DNA from: Veillonella absiana
GTDB taxonomy: Bacteria > Bacillota > Negativicutes > Veillonellales > Veillonellaceae
Direction: 5' to 3' (one strand)
NCBI RefSeq assembly: GCF_032970905.1
Contig: NZ_JAWJZA010000026.1
DNA: 23,546 nucleotides
In this document: positions 1 to 6,756 of the stretch, in pieces
Layout of the letters: each line of letters opens with the position of its first letter
How positions within the stretch are numbered: position 1 is the stretch's first letter
Translations under genes and position numbers: made by a program
The notes under the pieces: model-generated
What the model was told of the DNA's origin: nothing
Database searches by the model: none
What the model saw: only the letters and a program-made list of their open reading frames with translations

Positions 1-39
1 TTTTGCTTTTTCGTTAGGTGTGTACTGTGTTCGTTTCAT
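1..39 (-). CDS. Start of a probable transposase OrfA (partial)
   Basis: A reading frame enters from the left edge on the minus strand. Only 13 codons are inside the window, beginning MKRTQYTPNEKAK. A good ribosome binding site (GGAGG) lies 5 bases before the ATG at 39. The short basic opening with a Y-(T/S)-x-x-x-K-A-K pattern resembles the N-terminus of IS3-type OrfA helix-turn-helix transposase subunits. This is judged from a very short stretch, so the family is tentative; that a gene starts here is more certain. Its position beside a tRNA remnant fits accessory DNA. Confidence 0.4.
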   Translation of the reverse strand, partial: MKRTQYTPNEKAK

Positions 40-91
40 AGTGCCTCCGTTTGATTAAATATTACATTCAACCTAACTTAAAAAGCAACTT

Positions 92-559
92 TTAGTGGTC
101 TAAATTCTTGGGTCCATTATAATGTCTATATACTTTTAGTGCAGATTTAGTCAAAGAAGATGTCAAAAGCGTTTTACTACCTATCGTGTCTTTCGTAGAA
201 TAAGTTCGAATAAGCTCTTTATTTGCACTCTTATATTGGACCATCGAATAGTCTGTATATGTATCATTATTTAAATGATACGTAAAATGTTCTTTTCTAA
301 CCTGCTTAGTGGGCAAAAACAATGAATAAATAGTCATCTCATAACTATCTTTTTCTTGATGAACAAATTGAGGATCTACATAAAAAATAATTGCAGGCGT
401 ATTATTCAATGGTTGTCCGTCGCCTAGCCTTATATAATATTCTTCTAGTACATTGATAGATGGATATTGTTCAGAATAATCATACTGAGCACTAACATTA
501 GTAATTCCACAACAAATAACGAGTGCAATCATGCTAATTAATATAAATAATTTTCTCAT
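92..559 (-). CDS. Small secreted protein of unknown function
   Basis: A 155-residue protein with a clear N-terminal signal peptide: basic start (MRK), hydrophobic core of about 17 residues, and an Ala-rich cleavage region near VSAQ at about residue 25. The mature part is polar and Tyr-rich, with no motif I recognise. A Cys-Cys pair lies in the hydrophobic core, but there is no good lipobox. The ATG at 559 follows an AAAGGTGG ribosome binding site 7 bases upstream. It lies alone between a probable transposase start and a tRNA fragment, so it is probably cargo of an integrated element. The function is unknown; it could be a surface or periplasmic protein. Confidence 0.75.
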   Translation of the reverse strand: MRKLFILISMIALVICCGITNVSAQYDYSEQYPSINVLEEYYIRLGDGQPLNNTPAIIFYVDPQFVHQEKDSYEMTIYSLFLPTKQVRKEHFTYHLNNDTYTDYSMVQYKSANKELIRTYSTKDTIGSKTLLTSSLTKSALKVYRHYNGPKNLDH

Positions 560-661
560 TTAATTCCACCTTTAATACCTATATAATCGTTATATCAGTA
601 TGAAGCCTTCTATTATTTAATGATAGCATAAATCTAACCTTGAAAAATTATGCATTACATC

Positions 662-703
662 AATTGAGTTATTGAGCCCAATCTTGAGCCCAATAACTCA
701 ATT
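662..703. repeat. 13-bp perfect inverted repeat
   Basis: The arms AATTGAGTTATTG (662-674) and its exact complement (691-703) enclose 16 bases. The middle also holds an 11-base direct repeat, TTGAGCCCAAT (672-682 is a near match and 685-694 the second copy). No T-run follows, so it is not a typical intrinsic terminator. It could be an operator or a recombinase site of the accessory element. The rest of 560-819 is AT-rich and shows no gene. Confidence 0.5.
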
Positions 704-819
704 AACTCTGTAAAAACAATTAACACACAGCAATTAGAAAAAATAAAACTAAGATAAAATACCTATATTTAAGGGCTTTCTGTAAGCTTTATTATCTATA
801 TAAACTCTATAAAATTACT

Positions 820-871
820 TTCAAATTCTCCGGAACCGGGTGCGCAGGTTCGAATCCTGCTAGGCGCACCA
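820..871 (+). other. 3' fragment of a class II tRNA, probably tRNA-Leu (attachment-site remnant)
   Basis: The T arm is complete: stem GCAGG (844-848), loop TTCGAAT, stem CCTGC (856-860). The 3' acceptor strand TAGGCGC (861-867), discriminator A and an encoded CCA follow. The matching 5' acceptor GCGCCTA and any D arm are absent upstream, so this is only the 3' part of a gene. The long variable region and discriminator A favour Leu. The bases TTCAAAT (820-826) could be the anticodon loop with anticodon CAA. Such a 3' fragment is the usual footprint of a tyrosine-integrase element inserted in a tRNA gene. Because the fragment is on the + strand, the element should lie to its left. Confidence 0.65.
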
Positions 872-880
872 AGTAAACAA

Positions 881-916
881 GCGTCTTCTCACGATGTGAG
901 AGGTCGCTATTTTTTG
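881..916 (+). terminator. Terminator after the tRNA fragment
   Basis: A hairpin with outer GCG/CGC and inner TCTCAC/GTGAGA pairs around GAT is followed by a run of six T (910-915). It begins 10 bases after the CCA end, as expected for the original terminator of the tRNA gene. It therefore marks chromosome to the right of the fragment. Confidence 0.7.
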
Positions 917-920
917 TTTT

Positions 921-939
921 GGGACACTTTTTGGGACAC
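921..939. repeat. GGGACAC direct repeat, possible integrase tail scar
   Basis: GGGACAC occurs at 921-927 and 933-939, a 12-base period. On the minus strand the frame across it reads NVSQKVSQNKK and then stop. Short direct repeats of this kind, read as a Val-Ser-Gln or Gly-Thr-Lys doublet, are found at the 3' end of many integrase genes next to tRNA genes (family knowledge from memory). No integrase body is present here. Confidence 0.35.
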
Positions 940-950
940 ATTCTTTTTTA

Positions 951-992
951 TTGTTGCAAGAAAACTAACATGGTATAGTAAAAGTACTTTTA
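951..992 (+). promoter_or_regulatory. Promoter of the ADP-ribosylglycohydrolase operon with a palindrome at the start site
   Basis: The -35 box is TTGTTG (951-956) and the -10 is TATAGT (974-979), with a 17-base spacer. A TG at 971-972 makes it an extended -10. A perfect 14-bp palindrome, TAAAAGTACTTTTA, spans 979-992 and covers the expected transcription start, so it is a candidate repressor site. The leader to the ATG at 1041 is about 55 bases. Confidence 0.55.
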
Positions 993-1040
993 TCAATAAA
1001 AATAATATGTATATTGTAACTAGGTAGAAAGGACTATGTA

Positions 1041-2048
1041 ATGGAAGTAAAAAACAAAATTGCTGGTGCGGTCTATGGTATGGCACTAGGTGATGCAATG
1101 GGAATGCCCCCTGAACTTTGGGGACGAGAGAGAGCCCGAAAATTCTTTGGTGGTAAGATCACAGAATTTCTCGATGGACCGGCAGAAAACGATGTATCCG
1201 TCAATTATAAAAAAGCACAATTTACAGATGATACGGGACAAGCACTGGTTCTCCTTGACTCCTTAGCAGCGACTAATTACAAACCTACAGCTAAAGATAT
1301 TGCCCAAAGACTATTAGCCTGGGCCGACAAAGAAAAGGCCTTTGAAAATAATATTTTAGGGCCTACCTCTAAAGTAGCACTAGCCAATTTCCGCGATGGT
1401 ATAGATGCTCGGGCTTTCACCGACAAAGCCTTGTCCAATGGTAGCGCCATGCGAATTGCTCCTATAGGCTGTTTGTTTAGACCAGACCAGCAACAAGAAT
1501 TGCTTGACTATGTATTTGGTGTTTCCCAAGTAACACATACTAGTGACGTTACCATTGCTGGCGCTGCTATGATTGCCGAAGGTGTGGCCTCGGCTATCGT
1601 ACATGATGATTTTGAACAAGTATTACAAGATATATTAGCCATCGAACCAGCGGGCTATCAACGAGGTTGTGAGACCTTCAGCGCTCGTCTAGCTGAACGT
1701 GTAAAAATCGGTATTGCACTGGCAAAACAATACAAAAATGACGAGGATATGTTCCTCGCCAAAATATACGATGTAGTTGGTGCTGGTGTGGGTATTATTG
1801 AATCTGTGCCAGCGGCTATATCCATTGCTTACTATGCACAAAATCCAAATAGATGCAGTCTCATGTGTGCCAATCTCGGCGGTGATACTGATACCATCGG
1901 TGCTATGGCCACTGCTATCTGCGGAGCTTTCACAGGATATTCAACCATCAAACCAGAATACACAGAATTATTGCGTACACAAAATCCTGACACAGATTTC
2001 GATTCCTATATTAATATACTTGTAAAAGGAAGGGATCTACTAGCATGA
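1041..2048 (+). CDS. ADP-ribosylglycohydrolase (DraG/ADPRH family)
   Basis: A 335-residue cytoplasmic enzyme of the DraG fold, which removes ADP-ribose from arginine-type or other acceptors using two magnesium ions. The N-terminal GAVYGMALGDAMG, the metal-binding FTDDT (61-65), the SNGSAMRIAPIG segment (132-143) and the C-terminal GGDTDTIG (280-287) are all present, so both metal half-sites look intact. The length is normal. The start is supported by AAAGGA 7 bases before the ATG. The stop overlaps the next start by four bases (ATGA), implying translational coupling with the PfkB kinase. True substrate is unknown: with a kinase and PnuC downstream it may cleave a ribosyl compound during salvage rather than regulate a nitrogenase, for which there is no sign here. 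Confidence 0.9.
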   Translation: MEVKNKIAGAVYGMALGDAMGMPPELWGRERARKFFGGKITEFLDGPAENDVSVNYKKAQFTDDTGQALVLLDSLAATNYKPTAKDIAQRLLAWADKEKAFENNILGPTSKVALANFRDGIDARAFTDKALSNGSAMRIAPIGCLFRPDQQQELLDYVFGVSQVTHTSDVTIAGAAMIAEGVASAIVHDDFEQVLQDILAIEPAGYQRGCETFSARLAERVKIGIALAKQYKNDEDMFLAKIYDVVGAGVGIIESVPAAISIAYYAQNPNRCSLMCANLGGDTDTIGAMATAICGAFTGYSTIKPEYTELLRTQNPDTDFDSYINILVKGRDLLA

Positions 2049-2968
2049 AAACTCTTGTAATTGGCGCGGCTATCGTGGATCTTATGATGCACATCGATCG
2101 CCTCCCCAAAAGCGGTGAGGATATCCCCTGTCATGACACACGCACCGTTGTTGGTGGTTGCGCCTATAATGTAGCTAATATGCTACAAAACTTGCATATC
2201 CCCCATGACCTATGTGTGCCTGTTGGGACCGGTCATTTCGGCGATATTATTCGAGCAGGCATGCTGAAATCTGGCTATACGCCACTCATCGAGGATTCTA
2301 CGCAGGATAACGGCTATTGTCTCAGTCTAATCGAGCAAACTGGTGAAAGAACCTTCATCACCGTCCAAGGTTCAGAAGGTCATTTCAAATCAGAATGGTT
2401 CGATCAAATCGACATCAATAACTATTACAATATCTATATCGCAGGCTATCAGTCTTGTGGTGAAAGTGGCCAAGTCATTTCTCACTGGTTCGCACAAAAT
2501 CCTACAATTTCTAATAAACGAATATTTTTTGCGCCTGGCCCCATGATTACACACATTAAACCAGATATACTAGAACGTTTACTTTCATTACAACCAATAC
2601 TGCATCTCAATGAAGTTGAAGCATTGGATTTTACGAAATGTACTAATACAGAATCTGCTATCAAGACTATTTACAATAAAAACAAGAATCTTGTATTTAT
2701 CACATTAGGCAAACGAGGCACCCTTTATTACGATGGGAATGAAATACATACTATTGACGCCATGCCCACAACTGTTGTTGATACAGTAGGTGCTGGAGAT
2801 AGCCATATTGCAGCCATAATCGCTGGCATCAGTAATGGCCTATCTATATCACAGTCCGTGCACCTAGCCAACAAAGTAGCAGCGAGTATTGTAAGTATAT
2901 CGGGGCCCGTGATGGATTATGAAGCATTTCAAAAAAATTTGGATATTTGGAACTATGAATACAATTAA
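2045..2968 (+). CDS. PfkB-family carbohydrate/nucleoside kinase
   Basis: A 307-residue ribokinase-fold kinase that should phosphorylate a sugar or nucleoside hydroxyl with ATP. The first PfkB signature is visible as VVGGCAYNVANML (35-47). The second, DTVGAGDSHIA (246-256), holds the anion hole GAGD with catalytic Asp252. The ITLGKRGTLYY segment fits the ATP-binding region. Its start overlaps the stop of the glycohydrolase gene, and pnuC follows 18 bases after its stop, so the three are one operon. Substrate cannot be read from sequence. Candidates are ribose, pseudouridine, or a ribosyl product or nicotinamide riboside delivered by the neighbours. The last 23 bases are duplicated at the start of pnuC. 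Confidence 0.85.
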   Translation: MKTLVIGAAIVDLMMHIDRLPKSGEDIPCHDTRTVVGGCAYNVANMLQNLHIPHDLCVPVGTGHFGDIIRAGMLKSGYTPLIEDSTQDNGYCLSLIEQTGERTFITVQGSEGHFKSEWFDQIDINNYYNIYIAGYQSCGESGQVISHWFAQNPTISNKRIFFAPGPMITHIKPDILERLLSLQPILHLNEVEALDFTKCTNTESAIKTIYNKNKNLVFITLGKRGTLYYDGNEIHTIDAMPTTVVDTVGAGDSHIAAIIAGISNGLSISQSVHLANKVAASIVSISGPVMDYEAFQKNLDIWNYEYN

Positions 2969-3000
2969 TTCCGGAGGTTTGGAACTATGAATGCAATTAA
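2946..3000 (+). repeat. 23-base tandem duplication across the pfkB/pnuC junction
   Basis: The segment 2946-2968, the end of the kinase gene, recurs at 2978-3000 with 22 of 23 bases identical. The second copy contains the pnuC ATG and its first codons. The copies are 32 bases apart, and the AGGAGG-like site CCGGAGG lies between them. The first copy also has an ATG, but its frame closes after 11 codons. Confidence 0.8.
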
Positions 3001-3676
3001 AGAATTTTTCAGTGATTGGAGTTGGAATGAAAAAGCTTGGCTAGCCTTTGTGCTAATTGTACAAACAGTAGCTTGGCTTATTCACAACGATACCCTATTC
3101 GTGCTAATCATGACATTAACAAGTAGCCTTAATTTGGTATTTGGTGCCAAAGGTAAGGTCGCCGGTTTATATTTTGCCATCATTAATAGCGTATTATACT
3201 CGATTCAATGTTATGGTATTCAATTATATGGGGAAGTAATGTACAATGTCCTCTACTCCATCCCAATTAGCGCTATTGCCATCTATACATGGAAGAAAAA
3301 TATGACACAAAGCGGTGAAGTTAAATTTAGATCCATGACGCCCAAGATGATGATGATTGCAACAGCCATAACCGCTGTAGGTGTATGGGCGTATATGCTG
3401 CTTCTTCAATCTATGGGCGGCAACCTTCCTTTCATGGACTCCTTAACGACAGTGGTAGCCGTAGTAGCCAGTATGCTATATTTACTTCGTTTTTCCGAGC
3501 AATGGGCTATGTGGGCTATCGTAAATATCCTAGCCATCGCTATGTGGATCATGGTATTCATGCAAGGCGATCATTCTGCAGCATTGATTATCCTTATGAA
3601 GGTTATCAACTTACTTAACTCCTTATATGGTTTCTTTAACTGGAGAAAAATCTCTAGAAAAACTGCCAATGCATAA
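2987..3676 (+). CDS. pnuC: PnuC-type ribosylnicotinamide (vitamin precursor) transporter
   Basis: A 229-residue inner-membrane protein with about seven to eight hydrophobic segments. PnuC hallmarks are present: FGAKGKVAGLYFAIINS and the YGEVMYNVLY segment in the first half, and DSLTTVVAVVASMLYLLRFSEQW and WAIVNILAIAMW in the second. PnuC proteins move nicotinamide riboside down its gradient, trapped by a kinase inside the cell; related members carry thiamine or other vitamins. The ATG at 2987 has GGAGG 8 bases upstream. Being last in an operon with a PfkB kinase and an ADP-ribosylglycohydrolase supports salvage of a ribosyl compound. Exact substrate is inferred. Confidence 0.88.
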   Translation: MNAIKEFFSDWSWNEKAWLAFVLIVQTVAWLIHNDTLFVLIMTLTSSLNLVFGAKGKVAGLYFAIINSVLYSIQCYGIQLYGEVMYNVLYSIPISAIAIYTWKKNMTQSGEVKFRSMTPKMMMIATAITAVGVWAYMLLLQSMGGNLPFMDSLTTVVAVVASMLYLLRFSEQWAMWAIVNILAIAMWIMVFMQGDHSAALIILMKVINLLNSLYGFFNWRKISRKTANA

Positions 3677-3690
3677 TAATATAATTTCAC

Positions 3691-3746
3691 AATAAAAATC
3701 GCCTATAATCTACTATTCTCAATAGTGGTTATAGGCTATTTTATAT
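3691..3746. terminator. Bidirectional terminator between pnuC and the TetR gene
   Basis: An imperfect hairpin at 3701-3735, GCCTATAA...TTATAGGC with an inner ACTATT/AATAGT stem and loop CTC, is flanked by AATAAAAAT on the left and TATTTTATATT on the right. T-runs therefore follow on both strands. It serves the two convergent operons. Confidence 0.8.
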
Positions 3747-3752
3747 TCCATT

Positions 3753-4433
3753 TTATTTAAATGCATCCAATCCAGCAAATCCAAATTCCAACATAGCCTC
3801 AATGAGATCCCCCATAGGATATTCCATAGGAATATCTGGGATGACATCATTGTAATCTGATGCATTATTCTGGGTGATGATGAGCATTGCAAAGGGCCCA
3901 AAGAAGCTCAATGCACAACTATACAGTCGTTTATCTTCAAAGGAAATACCCGTGTATTCACTGATGTGTTTGAGCATGATCAAATTCTGAGTGAAATACC
4001 CTACCTCATAATTGAGTCGCACAAACTCATTAGAAATTGTTCCCATTCCGAGGAATTCCTTTAAAAATGGCGATGGGTTAATGATTTCTCGCGCCCACAC
4101 ACGGACTTCCCAAGATTTTTCTACCAAGGCCTTATAGATATTTTCATTAATGAAATTTTCCAATCGCTGTCTTGGCGTCCAATTTTCAAGGTCCTCTTGA
4201 CCGCCTCGTGCCCTACCAATTAATGTTTGGTACGTATGAGCAAGTACTTCGCGATATAGTCCTTCACGACTGCCGAAATGGTAGTTAATGGCCGCCATAT
4301 TCTCACCGGCGAGCTCGCAAATTTCCTTGCTCGTTGTATCTTTAAAGCCCTTTATAGCAATAATTTGGCCAGCGCAGTCGATGAGGAATTCTTTTGTTTT
4401 TTCACCTTTACTTTTATTTTTTTGCTCTGACAT
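3753..4433 (-). CDS. TetR-family regulator (CecR-like) of the adjacent exporter
   Basis: A 226-residue DNA-binding repressor. The N-terminal TetR helix-turn-helix is clear (residues about 14-60): AGQIIAIKGFKDTT, SKEICELAGENMAAINYHFGS, REGLYREVL. The C-terminal ligand domain resembles the type found in E. coli CecR (YbiH). It is the last gene of the exporter operon, 11 bases after the second permease gene, with AAAGGAG ahead of its ATG. In E. coli cecR precedes ybhGFSR; here it comes last. It likely represses the operon in the absence of a ligand, probably through the palindrome at 9748-9775 (inference). The ligand is unknown. Confidence 0.88.
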   Translation of the reverse strand: MSEQKNKSKGEKTKEFLIDCAGQIIAIKGFKDTTSKEICELAGENMAAINYHFGSREGLYREVLAHTYQTLIGRARGGQEDLENWTPRQRLENFINENIYKALVEKSWEVRVWAREIINPSPFLKEFLGMGTISNEFVRLNYEVGYFTQNLIMLKHISEYTGISFEDKRLYSCALSFFGPFAMLIITQNNASDYNDVIPDIPMEYPMGDLIEAMLEFGFAGLDAFK

Positions 4434-4444
4434 AACAAACTCCT

Positions 4445-5626
4445 TTATTGTGCCTTATGTTTAAATAGCCATCCTGACAAGGGCATTGTTACCGCTGCCA
4501 CAGCAATCATCGGTATGAAATCCATATAGATATCAAAAAATCCTGCCCCTTCAAGGTAAATTCTGCGTACTGCATCAACGGCAAAACGCATAGGATTTAC
4601 ATATGTAACATATTGCAATATGGTAGGCATATTATCTACCGGCGTTGCCAAACCTGACAACAAAACTAACGGCATTAATAAAATTAATAAATATACTAGT
4701 ACCTGTTGCATATTCTTTGCTATAGAGGATATAGATAGACCAATACCAGTGGAACTAATAGCAAAAACTGTCACCGCCAAGAATAATAATCCAAAATTGC
4801 CTTGGAATGGCACCTCAAACCAATATCGAGCAATGAGGAATAAAAATGTACTTTGCAATAAACCAATCACAATGGGCGCCAATGCCTTGCCGATTAAAAT
4901 CTCTGTCTGTGACAACGGTGTCACCAACAGTTGGTCAAACGTTCCCTGTTCCCGTTCTTTAGCAATAGACATGCCCGATAACATGATAACTTGTACAAAT
5001 GAAATCATGGCAATCAAGGATGGTAAAAAATTCCAGTTTGATTTGGAGTTTGGATTATACCATACACGTTGATCAATACTAACAACTCCATATATTCCCG
5101 CTTGTTCTGCATTCCATGTTGCTACAATGGTATTCACATAACCTATAGCAAGGCTTGCAATTGTTGTATTACGACCATCTGCAATGACCTGTATAAGCGC
5201 ATTGTCACCACGGCTGAGTTTACTTTCAAAATCATTAGGAATAACAATGCCTACAATAATATTGTCAGCACTGATTCCATCCGCCAACTGACTGGAATTA
5301 CCTAGTGTAGCATACCTGGTGAAAGTCCCAGTAGAATCTATTTTCGCTAGTAACGACCGTGATGACGCACTATGTGAATTATCCACCACTGCATAAGACA
5401 CATCATTTAATTCATAGGTAGCAGCATAGCCATACATCAAGCCTTGTAAAATAGCGGTTAGTAGAATCATTGCACGCATTCGTGGATCCTTTAGAGTAGA
5501 AATAAACTCCTTTTGTGCTAAGAAAAAAATATGACGAAGGTATAGTCTAAATTTAGCAATCCACGAAGATACCATAGATTCCTTACGAAACTGTTGCATC
5601 GTATCATTTGATGAATGTGTAGACAT
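4445..5626 (-). CDS. ABC-2 type permease (YbhR-like), second of a pair
   Basis: A 393-residue membrane protein of the ABC-2 exporter type. A cytoplasmic N-terminus (residues 1-45) and one membrane segment (about 50-68) precede a large periplasmic domain (about 70-210). Five membrane segments follow, with the conserved MSGMSIAKEREQGTFDQLLVTPLSQTEIL-type loop: AKEREQGTFDQLLVTPL is the ABC2 signature contacting the ATPase. The ATG overlaps the stop of the first permease (TAATG) with AAGGTG ahead, so translation is coupled. With the sister permease it should form the pore of a tripartite exporter in the inner membrane. YbhFSR has been linked to drug, cation and cephalosporin export in E. coli; the substrate here is unknown. 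Confidence 0.9.
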   Translation of the reverse strand: MSTHSSNDTMQQFRKESMVSSWIAKFRLYLRHIFFLAQKEFISTLKDPRMRAMILLTAILQGLMYGYAATYELNDVSYAVVDNSHSASSRSLLAKIDSTGTFTRYATLGNSSQLADGISADNIIVGIVIPNDFESKLSRGDNALIQVIADGRNTTIASLAIGYVNTIVATWNAEQAGIYGVVSIDQRVWYNPNSKSNWNFLPSLIAMISFVQVIMLSGMSIAKEREQGTFDQLLVTPLSQTEILIGKALAPIVIGLLQSTFLFLIARYWFEVPFQGNFGLLFLAVTVFAISSTGIGLSISSIAKNMQQVLVYLLILLMPLVLLSGLATPVDNMPTILQYVTYVNPMRFAVDAVRRIYLEGAGFFDIYMDFIPMIAVAAVTMPLSGWLFKHKAQ

Positions 5627-6756
5627 TAGTTCACCTTCTTTCGAGTCATATAAAAGGCTAAGAAGAAGAAGAAAATCATATACCCTAATAAAATTGATGT
5701 ATTTTTAACGATGAGTGGCCAATAGTTTCCCGTTAATAACAACGATTTTAATAGTTGTAAATAATAGGTAGTCGGAAAAAAGTGACTGATAACTTGAATG
5801 GCTACAGGTTCTGAATGCAAATCAAACATAAATCCTGAAAGCATGATGGATGGTAAGAAGCTAATATAGAGTGCCATTTGAGATGCTAAAAACTGATTTT
5901 TAGCAATGGCTGAAATCACCAATCCAATCCCTAATGCTACCAATAGATATAGCATGGATACCCCCATAATCACGATGATTGACCCACGAAGTGGCACGTC
6001 AAAGAGATAGTGCCCAGCTGTCAAACATAGGGTTAATCCAATCCAAGCTACACCAAAGTAAGGGATTAATTTAGCCAAAATAATCTCTAAAATCTGTACA
6101 GGTGTGACAAAGAGTGATTCAAAGGTACCGCGTTCCCATTCACGAGCCATAACTACGGCTGTTAAAAATACCCCCACAATGGTTAACACGAGCATCAAAA
6201 TGCCTGGTACATAGAACCATGCACTGGTGTTTGCATCATTAAACCAGATTCGACTCACCACATTAACTTGCCCCACACTAGAGACTGCAATACTACTCGC
6301 GGTTCTAGTTGTAACCCAGGTCAATACCGATGATTGAATGTAGGAAGATGCTGATGTCGATTTTGTTGACTCTACGCCATTAAGGAGCACTTGTAGATTG
6401 GCATCTCCGCGATATAAATCCTCCGTGAAAGTAGATGGCACTCTAAAAATAACATCTACTTTATGAGCTTTCATTAAATCAATCGCCTCTGGCATAGAGT
6501 GCGTAAATGTAGGGTTGAAATATTCTGAACCTTGTGTAAAGCTCACCATATCACGTGCCGTTGGTGATGTATCCTCAAGAACAACTGCAACTGGCACATT
6601 CTTTACGTCCAGTGACATACCATACCCCATAATAAAGATGAGCATTAATGGTAATACAATGCCCATCAAGAGACTACTCTGGTCACGAGTCAATTGTAAA
6701 AGCTCCTTTTTCACAAGGGCACGGAGCCGACGTAAAAATCCAGTAAACCTCTCCAT
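5626..6756 (-). CDS. ABC-2 type permease (YbhS-like), first of a pair
   Basis: A 376-residue membrane protein with the same plan as its neighbour: an N-terminal helix at about residues 26-45, a periplasmic domain to about 175, and a C-terminal block of membrane helices. The cytoplasmic signature AREWERGTFESLFVTPVQ lies after the second helix. The start codon shares one base with the stop of the ATPase gene (TAATG), preceded by GGGGGCG. The two permeases are clearly paralogous but diverged, as expected for a heterodimeric transporter. The C-terminus ends in a basic KKVN tail. Confidence 0.9.
   Translation of the reverse strand: MERFTGFLRRLRALVKKELLQLTRDQSSLLMGIVLPLMLIFIMGYGMSLDVKNVPVAVVLEDTSPTARDMVSFTQGSEYFNPTFTHSMPEAIDLMKAHKVDVIFRVPSTFTEDLYRGDANLQVLLNGVESTKSTSASSYIQSSVLTWVTTRTASSIAVSSVGQVNVVSRIWFNDANTSAWFYVPGILMLVLTIVGVFLTAVVMAREWERGTFESLFVTPVQILEIILAKLIPYFGVAWIGLTLCLTAGHYLFDVPLRGSIIVIMGVSMLYLLVALGIGLVISAIAKNQFLASQMALYISFLPSIMLSGFMFDLHSEPVAIQVISHFFPTTYYLQLLKSLLLTGNYWPLIVKNTSILLGYMIFFFFLAFYMTRKKVN

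Noticed and set aside
907..1098. Minus-strand open frame of 63 residues.
   Set aside because: Overlaps the glycohydrolase start and promoter; only its last dozen codons resemble an integrase tail.
3661..3780. A fourth gene-end palindrome between pnuC and the TetR gene, where ATGCAT, ATAAAAT-like and GCCTATAA blocks mirror each other.
   Set aside because: The shared module is absent and the match is in very AT-rich DNA, so an ordinary bidirectional terminator explains it.
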